Origin: Tetracentron sinense
Taxonomy: Eukaryota > Streptophyta > Magnoliopsida > Trochodendrales > Trochodendraceae
DNA length: 64,000 nucleotides
Assembly (NCBI GenBank): GCA_015143295.1
Contig: CM026562.1
Location: 10,196,041 to 10,260,040 of the forward strand
Reading direction: 5' to 3'
Shown piece after piece: positions 11,661 to 25,700 of this stretch. The position numbers were made by a program, and so were the translations under genes. Under the pieces are notes generated by a model, which saw only the letters and a list, made by a program, of their open reading frames with translations, ran no database searches and was not told the DNA's origin. Each line of letters opens with the position of its first letter. Positions within the stretch are counted from its first letter, which is position 1.

Positions 11661-11808
11661 ATGATGGCCATGGAGGAGGAGGAAGAGAAGAAGCGAAGGT
11701 GGAAGCGCTTCAGCTGCAGAAACTCAGTCTCTGACTCTCCCTCTCCTATTAACGGTCTTGATGACGGATGTCTTATGCATATCTTCAGCTTCTTATCCCC
11801 TATTCCAG
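11661..11808 (+). CDS. SKIP5: SKIP5 exon 1
   Basis: Encodes an acidic-basic N-terminus (MMAMEEEEEKKRRWKRF) and the first half of the F-box, ending in FSFLSPIP. The donor is CCAG|GTATAA; phase 1, completed by exon 2 to give Asp. Confidence 0.92.
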
Positions 11809-13697
11809 GTATAAACCCTAATTTTCCTTAAACTCTAATTTCTTCTCGTCTGTTTTCATTTAAAGCTTTTGATTCAGTTCTTTGACAACCCATTTTGGAT
11901 TTCATGAAAAAACTTGTTTTTTTTTGTTGCATCCGTCTATTTGATCCGTTCTGGGCGTGTAATTTCATGTTTGCGGTCGGTTTTTTGTTCATAGCTTGTT
12001 TCAGATTTTACCCATTTGTTCTTTTCTTGGTTTTGCGAGCAATAAATGAAGAATTTTGGGGAAATTATTGGATCTTGAGCAGTGTAGTCAAAATTGCCTA
12101 AATCATGATCTAGGCAGCAGTCACTAAATCTGAAATAAATTAAACAGAAAAAGGGAAATTTTGGGTCACCTAGGAAACCCCCTATAGCTGTCACCTAGAC
12201 GGTTTGAATACACTGATCTTGAGATGAAAGTTTTGATATTTTTTTTAGATGTGGTGGAGGTGGAAAAAAAATCTAAAAGAATGAATATTATCCCTTTCAA
12301 AATAGCATTTTGGTATGCCTTTGATTTGTTCGCGATATCTCTATATGAATTTCATTGAGATATTTCATTACCCATATGATCGTCTGATAAATAGAATGTG
12401 CGTTAGTGGGAGATGTGGGGGCATTTATTGGTCCAGATTGTTAGTTTTATTAGTCACCATTTGTTCTTCTAAAGCTGTAGTTCCATGATGATGATGATGC
12501 ATGGATATTTGGATTCCTGAAGCTTGGATTTAAGTTTTGTGGAGGTTCTAGATTTTGGCAACATGCAGACATTTCCTTTTTTTTTTATTTTTTAAATCCT
12601 AAATCTAGGTGGATTCCAAAAGTTGAGTTTTCAAACTAGTGCTTTGACATCTAATGGTATTAAATGATCTTATTTGTTTGGTCATTTGAACTATGGCTTT
12701 GGTGGTACGGTGGTCATACTTGATGAACTGGTAATGAATAGCTGATAGAACTATTCTTGAAAAGCTAATGATGATGAAATTAATCTAAAAAAAATTCTGG
12801 AGCTAAGGTGGGAATCAGATTTTTGTCTGACGCTATTGATGTTTCTTGACATATTTTGGCAACATGGAAAGCAAAGGAATGGTGTGGACCATTTTGTGAT
12901 GCTATGAGTGACGAGTGTTGTACCCATGGTAATAAAAATTGCTGAAACTAGTATGTATCGGGCGTATTTGTTGTGGTCCTTCACGTATTTTATACTGATA
13001 CGTTATTAATACATGATTTGTAGGACTCGTCTGGAACCAATACATATCGAACGAGTCTTAAACTCTTAATGATCTGTATCAATTTCAGACGTAAGACTTG
13101 TTTGATGCTTACTCTTGTCTACATTTCTACAATACTTATCATTTTTATATTTCTCTCATCCCCTTCATATTCTACATTTCTACAATCATACTTACTCTTG
13201 TCTTCCTAGTGCCTTATTTTATTTATTATTTTCAATTAAATTTGATTTTTTTATTTCTTTCAAAAAATATATATCGTTTGAAACCATTACATATCGACGA
13301 TATTTATCGGTTTTGGTTGGGACCAATACAGTCCTTGATACCGTTTTATAAATCATTGATTGTGCCATTATATTGTATGTGAGGCTTTTTTTTAGGTCTC
13401 CATCACTTAATAGTGTGTTATTTTTTATTCTTTGCTTCTGCTTGAATGTGGTTAGTGTTTAGTATAGACATGGAAATTTATCGCATTTTTAAATTAGGAA
13501 CAATATCCCTAAACCAAAATGACATTAAACAACTTAAGACAAAGTCACCATTTATTTAAATTAGGGAAAAATAGGATCCCACAGATCAACGGGTAATGCA
13601 TGATTAATGGTGAGATCAGTGTAGTCAAGGCTATGTCTAGGTGAGGGGTTGCGTGGGAGACGGCCATGCAATTCTTAGGTGATACAAATAATTAAAT

Positions 13698-13740
<43 letters not shown>

Positions 13741-16700
13741 CAATTTAAACCTCCTAGGGTTTACAATAATATAGGCAAATTAACATTTAATAGCCCACCT
13801 CATTTCTTGTTTATCTCAACAACACGTTTATTTTCCTTTCACAATAGTGGTTCTATTATGTAAGTCTTTTATTTTGCTTAACTGTTAGTTGACTTTTTGA
13901 CCTTGTAGATTGAAATATTTTTTAAGGCTAAAATATGATACTTTTCTTACCAGACTTTGGGTTTTAGTCATGTTTTGTTATAGTGGAATTTTTAAAATTT
14001 TAAGATTTGAGAAATACCTTTGCTTTTGCAAGTTGAAATTTAGACCTAACACCTAAAAAGCGGATTTGTTCTTGAACTGGAAAGTTGAATTTTTATTCTC
14101 AAAGAATTTGGATTTAGGATTATTTTTATGGAATTGAAATAGGTGTATAACCTTATTTACTTATAAATATCTTAAGTAAATGGAAATAAAATTTAAAACC
14201 ATTTGCTTAAATGATATTATATCTAAATAAACTGACAATAGGTTTACAGTTAAAAGGGCTAGGTGACTTTTGCCCGCCTAGAGAGGCATCGAGGCAATGA
14301 TAGTCCAAAAACGCCTAGGCGGCTGCCTAGGCGATGCTTTGAGTACACTGGGTGAGATTACATGTAAGAAATTTGTTTAGGTTAGGGGAAGAAGTTAAGC
14401 ATCCCTAAACCTCCTTCCAATGATGATTACTCTTTAAATCTAAAGTCTAAACTAAAGTAAGGAAAATTATAAGGGGAACATTACATTTTACTAGCCATTC
14501 TAAACTTATCTTAAACTCAAAATCATGGTAATAAAAATTGCCGAAACCATTACGAAATGGACGATGCGTATAGGTATCGGTAGCCCCTTGTACGATAATT
14601 ATACTAATACGAAAGATACATTTCGTTTACTAGTTATGTATGTTTTAATTCAATGTAGAATTGTAATTGTGTTTGCTACTTTGTCTTTGAGTCGCTTCCC
14701 ATGACTTTCTTTTTGGTAAATTTGATTCTTATAACTCATTTAGTTTTTTTTAAAAAATTAATTTGATTTATTTTTGTTTTTTTAAAGAAAAAGAAAAAAA
14801 TTATACGTATCGTCCGAAATCGATACCGAAACCGATACATATAGGTTTCGGTTGGGACCGATACATCCACCAAAACCGTATTTTTAATCCTTGCTCAAAA
14901 TAATCATGCTATTATGCTAAACAGGAAACATGCATACTAGAGACAAAAAGAAAACCTAACTTAGCTGAGCTGAACCCGCGAGGACTGCCTATGTACTCAA
15001 ATGAGTAAAAACATGCATACAAGAGACAAAAAGAAAACCTATCTTAGTCGGGCTGAACCCATGAGGGCTGGCTACATTCTCATACTCAAATGAGTAAGAT
15101 CAAGCTGAACGTAGTTCAAGAATAGTTCTTATCATGGAGCAGTTGGCAGTTTGTTTTGGGTGTAGAATGGGAGTGCTTTCGTCGAAGTACCTGGGCATGC
15201 CTTTAGGGGGTGATTCAAATCGAAAGAGGTATGGACGCCAGTGATTGAAAGGTGCGAGAAAAGGTTAGCTGGTGGAAGACTCATTACCTTTCAAAGGGAG
15301 GCAAACTTACTCTTATCCATAGTACCTTGAGTAGCCTCCCTACATATTATATGTCTACCTTAACCATGCCTAAGTCAGTGGCCATCTTGCTTGAGCGGAT
15401 GCAGAGAGATTTTCTGTGGAATGAGAGGATGGATTCATTTAGATATCACTTGGTGCCTTAGAATAAAATTTTCCAGCCTAAGGAAAATTCGGGGAGGGGG
15501 GGGGGGGGGGATTGAATCTAAAGTCTTTGGTTAGGATGAATAATGCCTTGTTAGGGAAATTGATCTGACGATTTGGTGTGGAAAGATCAAGTTTATGGCG
15601 GGAGGTGATCGTGGCTAAATATGGGGCGGAGTCATGTTGGGTCCCTAAGCAGGTTAATATCTCTCATGGCTTGAGTCTTTGGAAGGGTATCATGGCCACA
15701 ACTAGTATGGTGATGCCTATGTTCAAATTTAGAGCGGGCCAAGGGATCGAAATGAGATTCTGGAAAGACATGTGGTGCGGTAATTCTAAGCTTCTTGATG
15801 ATTTTGGCAATATTTTTTTGCTCGCCATAGACAAGGAGGCAGTAGTAGGGGATTATTTTGAGAGGAGGGGGGAGGGGGTGGTTTGGAGCCCGTCTCTTAG
15901 ACGAGACTTGAATGACTGGGAGGTTGAGGATGTGTCTCGCCTGTTGGCTCGCTTAAACTCCATTTCCTTGTGTGCTGAGATGAGGGATTGTAGAGTTTAG
16001 TTTGGCATTAAGAATGGGAGGTTCTCAATTAGATCTTTATATCAATCTTTGAGTTTTGACCCCATGGGTTTCTTCCCCCATCGAGAAGTATGGAAGCCAG
16101 GTATTCCCTCAAATATCTTTTTTTTTCTCTGGAATGTTGTCTTGAATAAAATCCTCATTTGCGATCATTTGCAATATCGAGGGTGGAAGATGGCCAACTG
16201 GTGTTTCATGTGTCTTGAAGCAGAAAAGTCAGTGGATCATTTACTCCTTCGTTGTTTATATGTGGCCAGAATTTAGGGTTTTTTTCGGTCTCGTTTGGGA
16301 ATGGACTAGGTCTTCCCCTCGTCGTTTCAAGATTTCTTAACCGGTTGGTCTAGGCCAAGCAAGGATGGGGCATGGGAGGTGCTTTGGGTAGTTTTACCGG
16401 GTGCCATATCGTGGATGCTATGGAAGGAGAGAAATCTCAGAGTCTTTGAAGACTCTTCAATCTCTCAATCCCGTTTGTGTGCTAGGATTCGGATGGTCAT
16501 TTTGGAGTGGGTGGGGAGGAGCTTCGGGCTATGTTGGGTTGATGCAATTTGGTCGAGGTTGCTAGGATAGGAGGCAGGCTTGCATTGCATGTCTTGGTGT
16601 TCCGAGTTTATTAGCTTGTAAACTCAGTGTTACGCCTTTGCTTTTCTTTGCCTGTGTATCTTTTTTCTCCTATTAATATATTTTGGCTTGATTACTGATA

Positions 16701-19700
16701 AAAAAAAAAAAAAAACTTTGATTATTTTTGGAGTTTTTAGTGCTTTTAGTGTTTTAAATGACTTAACTAATTTAAGCTCATGCAAAGATGAAGCATGAGG
16801 AGTGGATAAGCCTAACTAGGATTAGAAACTAACCTAGGTAGGGTCCAAGATCTAGAACAACCAGAGGCATGAAGAAAATTCAAGGGGGTGAGAAACCAAA
16901 TGGTGGTTTGAGAGCTCCCAAAATAAGATAGAAAATTGCACGCATTAAGCACTATCCTAGTTTGGGAATCTTTGGCTCACCATTTGGCTTGCTAACACCA
17001 CATGTAAAGGAAAAAACATAAAGGGAGAGGAGGAGAATGGATAGGGTTGATGCTCCTATCCCTCCTTTAAAGTGGTGTACTACCTTGAAGGAGAGGTAGA
17101 ACCTCTACCAAACATCTAGAAATATGGACTAGAAGAAAATGCAAATGAGAGAAACTAAACTGGAAGAACAAACTAGTAAAGAGTAAGAAACTAAGCTGAA
17201 AGAAACAAATCAAAATGAACTAACTAGAAAGCAAATAGATTAGGCCAGCTTACCCTTTTCTTTAAGAGCTTACTTTTAGATCCGCTTGACTTGCTTCCCG
17301 AAACGTAAAACGAACATTCTCTTTGATTGACCTCCCGCCCTTGTCTCCTACACGTACGATATGAGTTCTTTCTTCCTACATCCCGAGTTCTCTCTCTGAT
17401 GGCAGTGACCAAGAACGAACTAGAACAAGCAAGAATTTCCAAAGAACTTAAACTGAAAGGAAATACTAAGGTTGAAGAGGAATCCAACCTTGAGTATGGT
17501 TGGATACTATGACTCATTTCCTATTTCTTCTTTTCTAAAGCTTTTGTGGCATTGAAGTGACGCTCTTCACTTTAGAACTTGTCAAAAAGTGATAAAAACT
17601 TAAAATTTAATCCTCCTAAAATGGTTTAGGAGGGTTAAACCTAGAGATTGGATATTCTTTATGTAGCATGGAGAGACTTCTCTTGAATCCTTCCTTCAAT
17701 GAGTTGAAAGACTTAAAAGTCCCCCTAAACTTGCTTAGGAGGGTTAAGCTAAATATTAGATAACTAAAAAGAAGGCTAAGATCTAAGGTCAGTGCAAAAT
17801 GGTGAAGCTTTAGAAAATCCGAGAGATGGAAATTTTCAAGATATCTTTCAACTCTCAAGGGTCAAATGAGGGGGTATTTATAAGGTGGATGAGACCATGG
17901 GTGCTTTGGTCATTTTGAAAGTTAAGGGAGCTTTGGTCATTTTTTTTTATAAAAAGGGTATTTTGGTCATTTTGTAAAAAGGGTATTTTGATATTTTAGG
18001 GATATGGGTCAAACAGGGGATGGTCACAGTGGTTGTTGGGATGCGGTGAAAGCAGATTTGATGAGGGTGTTTGATGAATTCCATGAGAGGGGGAGATGGA
18101 ATGAGGAGGCTGGAGTGACTTTTATCTCTCTAATTCTGAAGGCTAATGGAGCGAAGGAATTAAAAGATTTCAGGGCGATTAGTCTGGTGACTAGTCTAAA
18201 CAAGATTGTGGCTAAGGTTCTTGCGGATATATTGAAGAAGGTGGTTGGGAAGGTGGTGGAGGCTTATCAAGGTGCATTTGTAAATGGGAGACAATTGGTA
18301 GATGGTGTCTTGATAGCTAGTGAGTGTATTGATTCACGTATTAGAGAGGAGGCATCAAGTGGCTTATTATGATCACGTGGATTGGAGGTTTTTGGAAGAC
18401 ATGCTTATTCTTATGGGGTTTGGGAAGAGATGGATTAGGTGGATGAAGGGGTGTGTATCGTTTGCGCATTTCTCAATTTTAGTGAATGGTTCCGCAAGGA
18501 TTCTTTCCCAGTTCTAGAGCTTTGCAACAGGGCTGTCCCTTATCCCCGATTCTCTTCATTATTGTTGCTGAAGCATTTAGTAAACTTCTGTCTAAGGCAG
18601 AAGGTCTGGATATGATTAAGGGGTTTCAGGCGGGAATGGAGGGGCCCTGTATTTCACACCTACAGTATGCTGATGACACCATCTTATTTTTAGAGGCGGA
18701 TGGAGATCAAGTGACTAATATGAGAGGCATTATTAGATGTATTGAGGCCTTATCCGGGTTGAAGATTAATATTGCCAAAAGTAAGCTGATTGGGGTGGGG
18801 GAGGTAGAGGCAGGCTTCTTTGAAAGAAGTGCTAGAAGTTTGGGTTGTAAACTAATATCCTTGCCCATAAGGTATCTTGGGTTGCCGTTAGGAGCGAGTC
18901 CATTGTCGACGGTTATTTGGGATCCGGTGGTGGAGAGAGTTGAGCGGCGACTAGCGGGGTAGAAAAAAAGATTTTTGTCTTTAGGAGGACGAATAACTTT
19001 GATCAAAAGTGTGTTGTCGAGTCTCCCAATTTTTCATGTCTTTGTTTAGAATGCCACGGGCGGTGATCATGAGGTTGGAGAAACTTCAGAAGGATTTTTT
19101 GTGGGGGGGAAGGGGAGATTCCAGGAAAGTGCACCTTGTGAAGTGAGATTGGGTTACTAGACCAAAGGAGCTTGGAGGATTGGGTTTTAGAAGAGTCAAG
19201 TGTATGAACAAAGCTTTGTTGGGGAAGTGGATTTGGCGCTTTAACACAAAAAAGATGGCGTTGTGGAGGAGGATTATTAAAGACAAATTCGGGGCTTGTA
19301 TGGGTGATTGAGAGTCGAAACCGGTTAAGATGTCATATGGGGTGGGAGTTTGGAAAGGGGTAATGACGACTATGGCAATGATACATGACTTTTTAAAATT
19401 CAGGGTGGAGAATGGTAGTAGGGTGCGGTTCTGGGAAGATGAATGGTTTGGGGATGGGATGTTGTGTAACAGGTTTCCAAATCTCTATAGATTGGTGTCT
19501 AGGAGAGAGGTGGTGGTGCAGGATTGTTACGTGTTCTATAATGGTGAGGTTAGATTGGGGCCACGGTTTAGTAAGGACAACTTTGGGGAAAGATAATTGG
19601 AAGATTGACTTGTGATGCAAAGATTGCTTACGGCGTGTGTGATACATCAAGACAGGAAAGACAGAAGAAGATGGGAAGGGGGGGTGTAGAGGAGGAGTTC

Positions 19701-22700
19701 TCAACAACCTATTGTTACTCGTTGCTTTGGGAGAAGGATGGGGGGGAGGAGGGAAGGAGACACAGTGTGTTTCAAAAGATTTGGAAATTAAAGATTCCTT
19801 CGAAGGTGCAGGCTTTCCTTTGGGCTGCCTCTTTAGACAAAGTTCTCACAATCGATCATTTAATTCATAGGGGAATAGCCCTTCCAAATAAATGTATAAT
19901 GTGCAGGCAGGCTGAGGAGAATGTTCATCATCTTTTTTTACATTGTCCTCGGGCGCAGGTAGTTTGGAATCATTATTTGGGTCTGTTTGGGAGGAGATGG
20001 GTTTTGCAAGGAGGTTTGGGGAAAGTGGTGTTGGGATGGCCGAAAGGAGTGTTTAGTAGGAAAGTCAATGAGGTATGGAAAATGCTTACGGCGGTGATTT
20101 GTTGGGGTTTGTGGAGGGAACAGAATAGTAGAATTTTTTAAGATAAGGAAAAGACGATGCCCAAAATCATTCTTAAGATTGGGTGGTTGTTTTTTTTTTA
20201 TCAATAAAACAAGCAAATATATAAGAAAAAGCTAGAGTACAAGCAAACAAGAGCGAAAACATCAGTATACAAGACAGTAAACTCAATGCCAACCCAAGAA
20301 CCACAGAGCCAAACTCCTAGCTTGCACCCACCCCCTGAAAACTCATCCTAATGCCAACTGAATCTCCTCCCTATCATGCTTAAGACCAGCCCATTCCAAC
20401 CCCACCAGTCGAACCCTAGCACACATACGATAATGGGACGCCGACGTATCCTCAAAGACCCGAAAATTCCTTTCTTTCCAAACCATCCAAGCAATAGCTC
20501 CCGGCAACATCGACCAAATAGTCTTCAATACTTCTTCCTCACTGTCTCAATGCCAAGAAGCTAAAAAGCTAAGAAATGACGTTGGGAAGACCCACTCCAC
20601 CCCCAAGCGGGAAAGGAAGTGTCCCCAAATACCGGCCACGATTGGGCAATGTAAGAGCAAGTGATCCACTGACTCTTCCGCTTTCAAACACATGAAACAA
20701 CTATTGGCCAAACTCCACTCTCTATGCTGTAAATGATCACACGTGAGGATTTTGTCCAATGCCGCATTCCAAAGGAAGAATGCCACCTTGGATGGGATTA
20801 CTGGGTTCCACACAACCTTCTTCGGAAACCAACCAATGGAAACCGGATCCAAAGACTGAAACAGCGAATTAACTAAGAACCTCCCATGCTTATTGCCACT
20901 CCACACCCTGCAATCCCTTATATCAATCTGCGGAGAATAATTGCCTAACCGATCCAACAAACGAGCCGCTTCCTCAATCTCCCAATCTTTCAAGTCTCGT
21001 CTTAACTCCGGACACCAAACCACCCCCTCCCTCCTTCTCTCAAAATAGTCTTCAACTACCGCCTCCTTGTTATTAGCTAATACAAATAAACTCCCAAAGT
21101 CTTCCTGAAGTCTGTTCTCCCCACACCAAACATCTTTCCAAAATCGCACTTCGGACCCCTGGCCCACCACAAAATGGAACTTCGACATTACCAAATTAGC
21201 CGTTGCCATAATTCCTTTCCAAAGACCCATTCCATGCGATATCTTCACCTGTTTGGGAACCCACCTCGAATGTTCTCCATACTTCGCTACTATCACCGCT
21301 CTCCACAAACTATTCATTTCCATCCCGAATCTCCAAATCCATTTACCAAGCAGGGCTTTATTCACTAACACCAACGACCTGAGATTTAACCTCCCTTCTT
21401 CCTTGGGACGACAAATTTTATTCCACTCCACCAAATGATACTTAAAAGAGTCAACCTTCTTGTTCCACAAAAACTCCCTTTGACTTTGCCAACTGATCCA
21501 TGATCACCACTTCGCCAAAGCAAACTGCCAACTGATCCATGATCACCACATCACCTACTCCCACTATCTTTGACTTTGCCAAGTTAACCCGCAACCCGGA
21601 CATTACCTCGAAACATCGAAGTAAGCACCGCAGGTAGAGAAGATCTCTCTGCGACGCATTGCAGAAAATAAGGGTGTCATCCGCAAACTGAAGATGGGAA
21701 ATGCAAAGCTGATCCGCCCCAATCGAGAACCCCTCGAACCCTTCCCCCTCGGCTCGAGAGAGCATTTTACTCAAATCTTCTGAAACCAAAACAAACAAAC
21801 ATGGGGATAGAGGGCCACCCTGTCTCAACCCCCTAAAACTGGTGAAATAACCGACCGCGCTCCCATTTAGAATAATAGAGAAAGAAACAGAAGAGATACA
21901 CATCCTCACCCACTTCCTCCATTTGACTCCAAAACCCATTCTGCCAAGCATGTAGTCTAAGAACTCTCAATTGACATGGTCATAAGCCTTCTCCATATCA
22001 ACTTTACATAAAATACCAGGGACGCCCAACCTTCGCCGAGCATCAATACATTCATTGGCTATTAGGATCCCATCAATAATCTGTTTGCCTCCCACAAACG
22101 CACCCTGTTGAGGGGAGATAAGAGTTGTCATCACTTTTTGAAGATGAACCGCCAACACCTTTGAGAGGATCTTATAAACACTTCCCACTAGACTAATCGG
22201 GCGAAAGTCCAAGAGGTCCACTGCTTCCTCCTTTTTCGGGATTAACACCACAAAAGTGTTGTTAAGCACTCTATCAAAGCAATCTAAAATAATAAAGCTC
22301 CTTCATCACCTCCATGAAATCTTCCCCTACAATCTCCCAGCAAGTCCTGTAAAACTCCATGGTGAAACCATCTGGACTGGGAGCCTTATCCCCGGCCATT
22401 CCACGAATAGTGCCTAAAACCTCATCCTCCCCAAAAGGCCCCTCCAATGCAATGCTCTGATCCGAGGACAAGCTCTCGAAGTGCAACCCATCCGGCCTTG
22501 GTCTCCAACTCTCCCTTTCTTGGTACAAACCTTTATAATAAGAAACAACCCCATCTTCAATGTCTCTACTCTCCTCCTTCAAAACCCCATTCACCCTTAT
22601 CTTGAAAATATAATTCCTTTTCCTGTTAAAGTTGGTTGTACGTTGAAAGAACTCAGTATTCCGGTCTCCCTCTTTTAGCCACCTCGTTCTTTCCTTTTGC

Positions 22701-25700
22701 TTCCAACTTATCTCCTCTAATCTGAGCACCTCCAAATATTCCACCTTCTTTGCCTCATACTCCCGTACTTCTAAATCAGATAACTCTGCAACTTCGGCCT
22801 TCTCTTCCATCCCTGCTAACTCCTTAAGAATCCTCTCTAATCTCGACCGAATATCCCCAAAAACCTCCTTGTTCCACACCTTTAGTTTAGCTTTCAGAGC
22901 TTTCAATTTCAGGCTAAACCGCGTACTAGCAGTTCCCCAACCCCCTGCCCTTCTCCAAACTTCCGCCACTACATCCATAAATCTCTCATCCTTAAGCCAC
23001 ATATTCTCAAAGCGAAACGGAGACGGCCCTCCTCGGAAACACCCTGTTTCAAGCAAAATAGGCGTATGGTCCGATAGAGGCCTAGGAAGAGATGAATGAA
23101 TGACATTTGGAAAGAGATTCTCCCACTCCGGGCTAACTAAGAATCTGTCTAGTCGACTAGCTCTCCCACTACAAGCTGAATGAGCCCACGTAAATTGGGC
23201 CACCCGAAGCGGATAATCAATAAGCTCATGACTACGGATAAAATCTCCAAACCTTTTCATTTTAGCAGTAAACCTACTTCCCCTTTTCTTCTCTGATGCT
23301 ACCTGAATACAGTTGAAATCTCTCCTTAAACACTAAGGACCGCCCCAATGCACACTAAGGTCCTCTAGCTCCATCCACAATAGCTTGTCATCTGACCCAC
23401 CTGAAGGACCATATACTCCAGTGTACACCCAAGAAGAGGCACCACCAACCATCCTACATAGAATGGATAATGAATAAGCCCCTTGTTCCGAATCTAAAAC
23501 CTCAATTTTTGCCTCATCCCACATGAGCAATATCCCCCCTGAAGCTCCTAAGGACAGAACAGCCGCCCACCCCTGGCCCGCTGATTCCCACATCTCACGG
23601 GCATGGAACTCCTGGACTGCTTCTAGCTTGGTCTTCTGAAGGCACACTATTGAAGGTCTCTTAGTTCTCACAAACTGTTTCACCGCCCTTCGTTTCTCCG
23701 CTTGCCCCAACCCCCTCACGTTCCAAGACATGATGGAGAGCTCTAACATCTGACAACTCTTCTCCCCCCACTATGCCTAGGGCTGCAGGACACACTCCGA
23801 ACTGCTGTTTTATCATGGTTTACCCCATTCTCCAACCTCCGGCGCTCCAAAGCTGCAGCCCTTTTCCTTCCTACTGAAATCTTAGATTCGGATTTTTCCC
23901 CCTCGAGTGCCCCGCTCTTCTCACTCTTTTGAAACAAAACCTTCGTTTCCTCCTCATGCCCATCCACAGAAATCCCCAGGTACTTGCTAACCCCCTCCAT
24001 CCGGCTGACCACCCATTCAGCGGCGTCTACCGGGCCTATCTCATCCTCTCTTCCATATCTACCACTGTCGGTCCCCCTGTTATACACATGGTCTTCTGTT
24101 TTAGTTGATTTTAAGAAGGTCCATTGGTCTGACTTTCTGTATAGATGGTCAAGTATCTTAGCTTGACCTTTTTGGTTTCCTTTGGGCGGATGTTTTTCGT
24201 CGGTTGTATATCCCTTTTCTCTATTTATATGATTTTCGTTACCTATCAAAGAAAAAAAAGGAAGGGGTGGTCCTTAGTTTGATTTTCTTTCATAAGAAGG
24301 GAAAACTTGGAGTGTGTAGATCATAGGGAAGGGTGAAAATCTTGGGATGTGAAACTTTTCTTTTAGAATAAAAGTCTTGGGGTATGAAAGAAAAGAAAAA
24401 AGGGTCTTTAACATTAATAGGGAAAGTGAACTCTGGGGATTTGGGGTGTTGTTTATGGGTTGCGTCAATGTGGATATGGGTATGTCTGATAAAAAAAAAT
24501 GTGGATATGGGTATGTGGGTTTGGGTTTTAGGATTATGGGTAGGCGGGTATTTAGTAGACGGGTTATGGCTCATGGATTATGGGTAGGCGGGTTGTTAGT
24601 AGATGGGTTATGGGCCATGGATTATGGATACATCGATTGGTTGGGTGTTGGGTTATGGACATAGGGAGAGGTTGTTTTGGCAAAAAGGTCAGGGCATTTG
24701 GGGGTGATTCCTTTGAACTTCAGAGAGAGGATTAGCAGGAGGGAGGGGTTGGAACAAGTGGGGTGCTTACATTTATGCTAGTTGATTTTCTGTTTGAAAT
24801 GTAAAGTATGGTCATAATTTGATTGCATGGGCTCGTTCCTTAGAGGGACTGTTATCCCAATGTGTATTTATAATCACTATTGTGCAGTCTCTATCACAAA
24901 TTGCCGTTGGGTTTGCAGATCGGTATAACGCTGCCCTCGTTTGCGACAGATGGCGTTACCTGGCATGCCATCCTCGCTTGTGGCTGCGCGTCGACCGATC
25001 CATCAAAGATTTTTCAGAGCCTGGTGTTTTTCCCAACATTGAAACTGCTATCTCTGCTGCAAGGTTAGTTAAGTTACACTTCCCTTGCATTTGATTTTAG
25101 GTTCAAGTAGTAGGACATGAAGACTGTGCTGTGTATAGGCCAGGTGACACCATTCTGATTGCGGCTGGTGGCAATCACCTCGCCTCTAATATTCAGATAA
25201 AAAAGCCGCTTTGCCTGGTATGTCCAAATTTCTTTTCCTTAAGGTATTGTTTCGGTATTGACCATTGCCTACTAAATTTTACCCTTTGAAAATGGAAATG
25301 GCTGTGATATATGCACATCTATACAAATCTGGAAGGAAAAAAACCACCTGGGATTTTTCCTTTTTCTTACTAAACCAGATTTAGCACTAAAAAAGCAAGA
25401 CACATTTAGCAGTTGTGCTTCTTTCTTCTCTGTTTTTTCTCCCACTTACTTATTCTAATTTGGATCAGATATTTAATGGTTGAATATTGATGTAGAGACA
25501 AAGAAATATCACTGTGCACATTTTATAATGTGTTGGCAGGGAGCATCTGACCTCCCATTTAGTTTGTGTAGAACTTTTCTTTAATTATTACTCCATTTGA
25601 GTGTATGCCTCATGCTGATCGCAGTTACAATATTTGGTTACCCATTTTTTGCCAATTGTTTTCATGGAATACCTAAAATTGATGCATTTTAGTCAAGTGG

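Noticed and set aside
17224-17517. Ser-rich 97-residue ORF on the - strand
   Set aside because: No recognisable domain, inside an intron, flanked by repeats, and another ORF overlaps on the opposite strand.
23984-24166. Independent small ORF on the + strand in the LINE region
   Set aside because: Its last third is the C-terminus of the interrupted LINE ORF2 and the first part is antisense to ORF1 of the other LINE.
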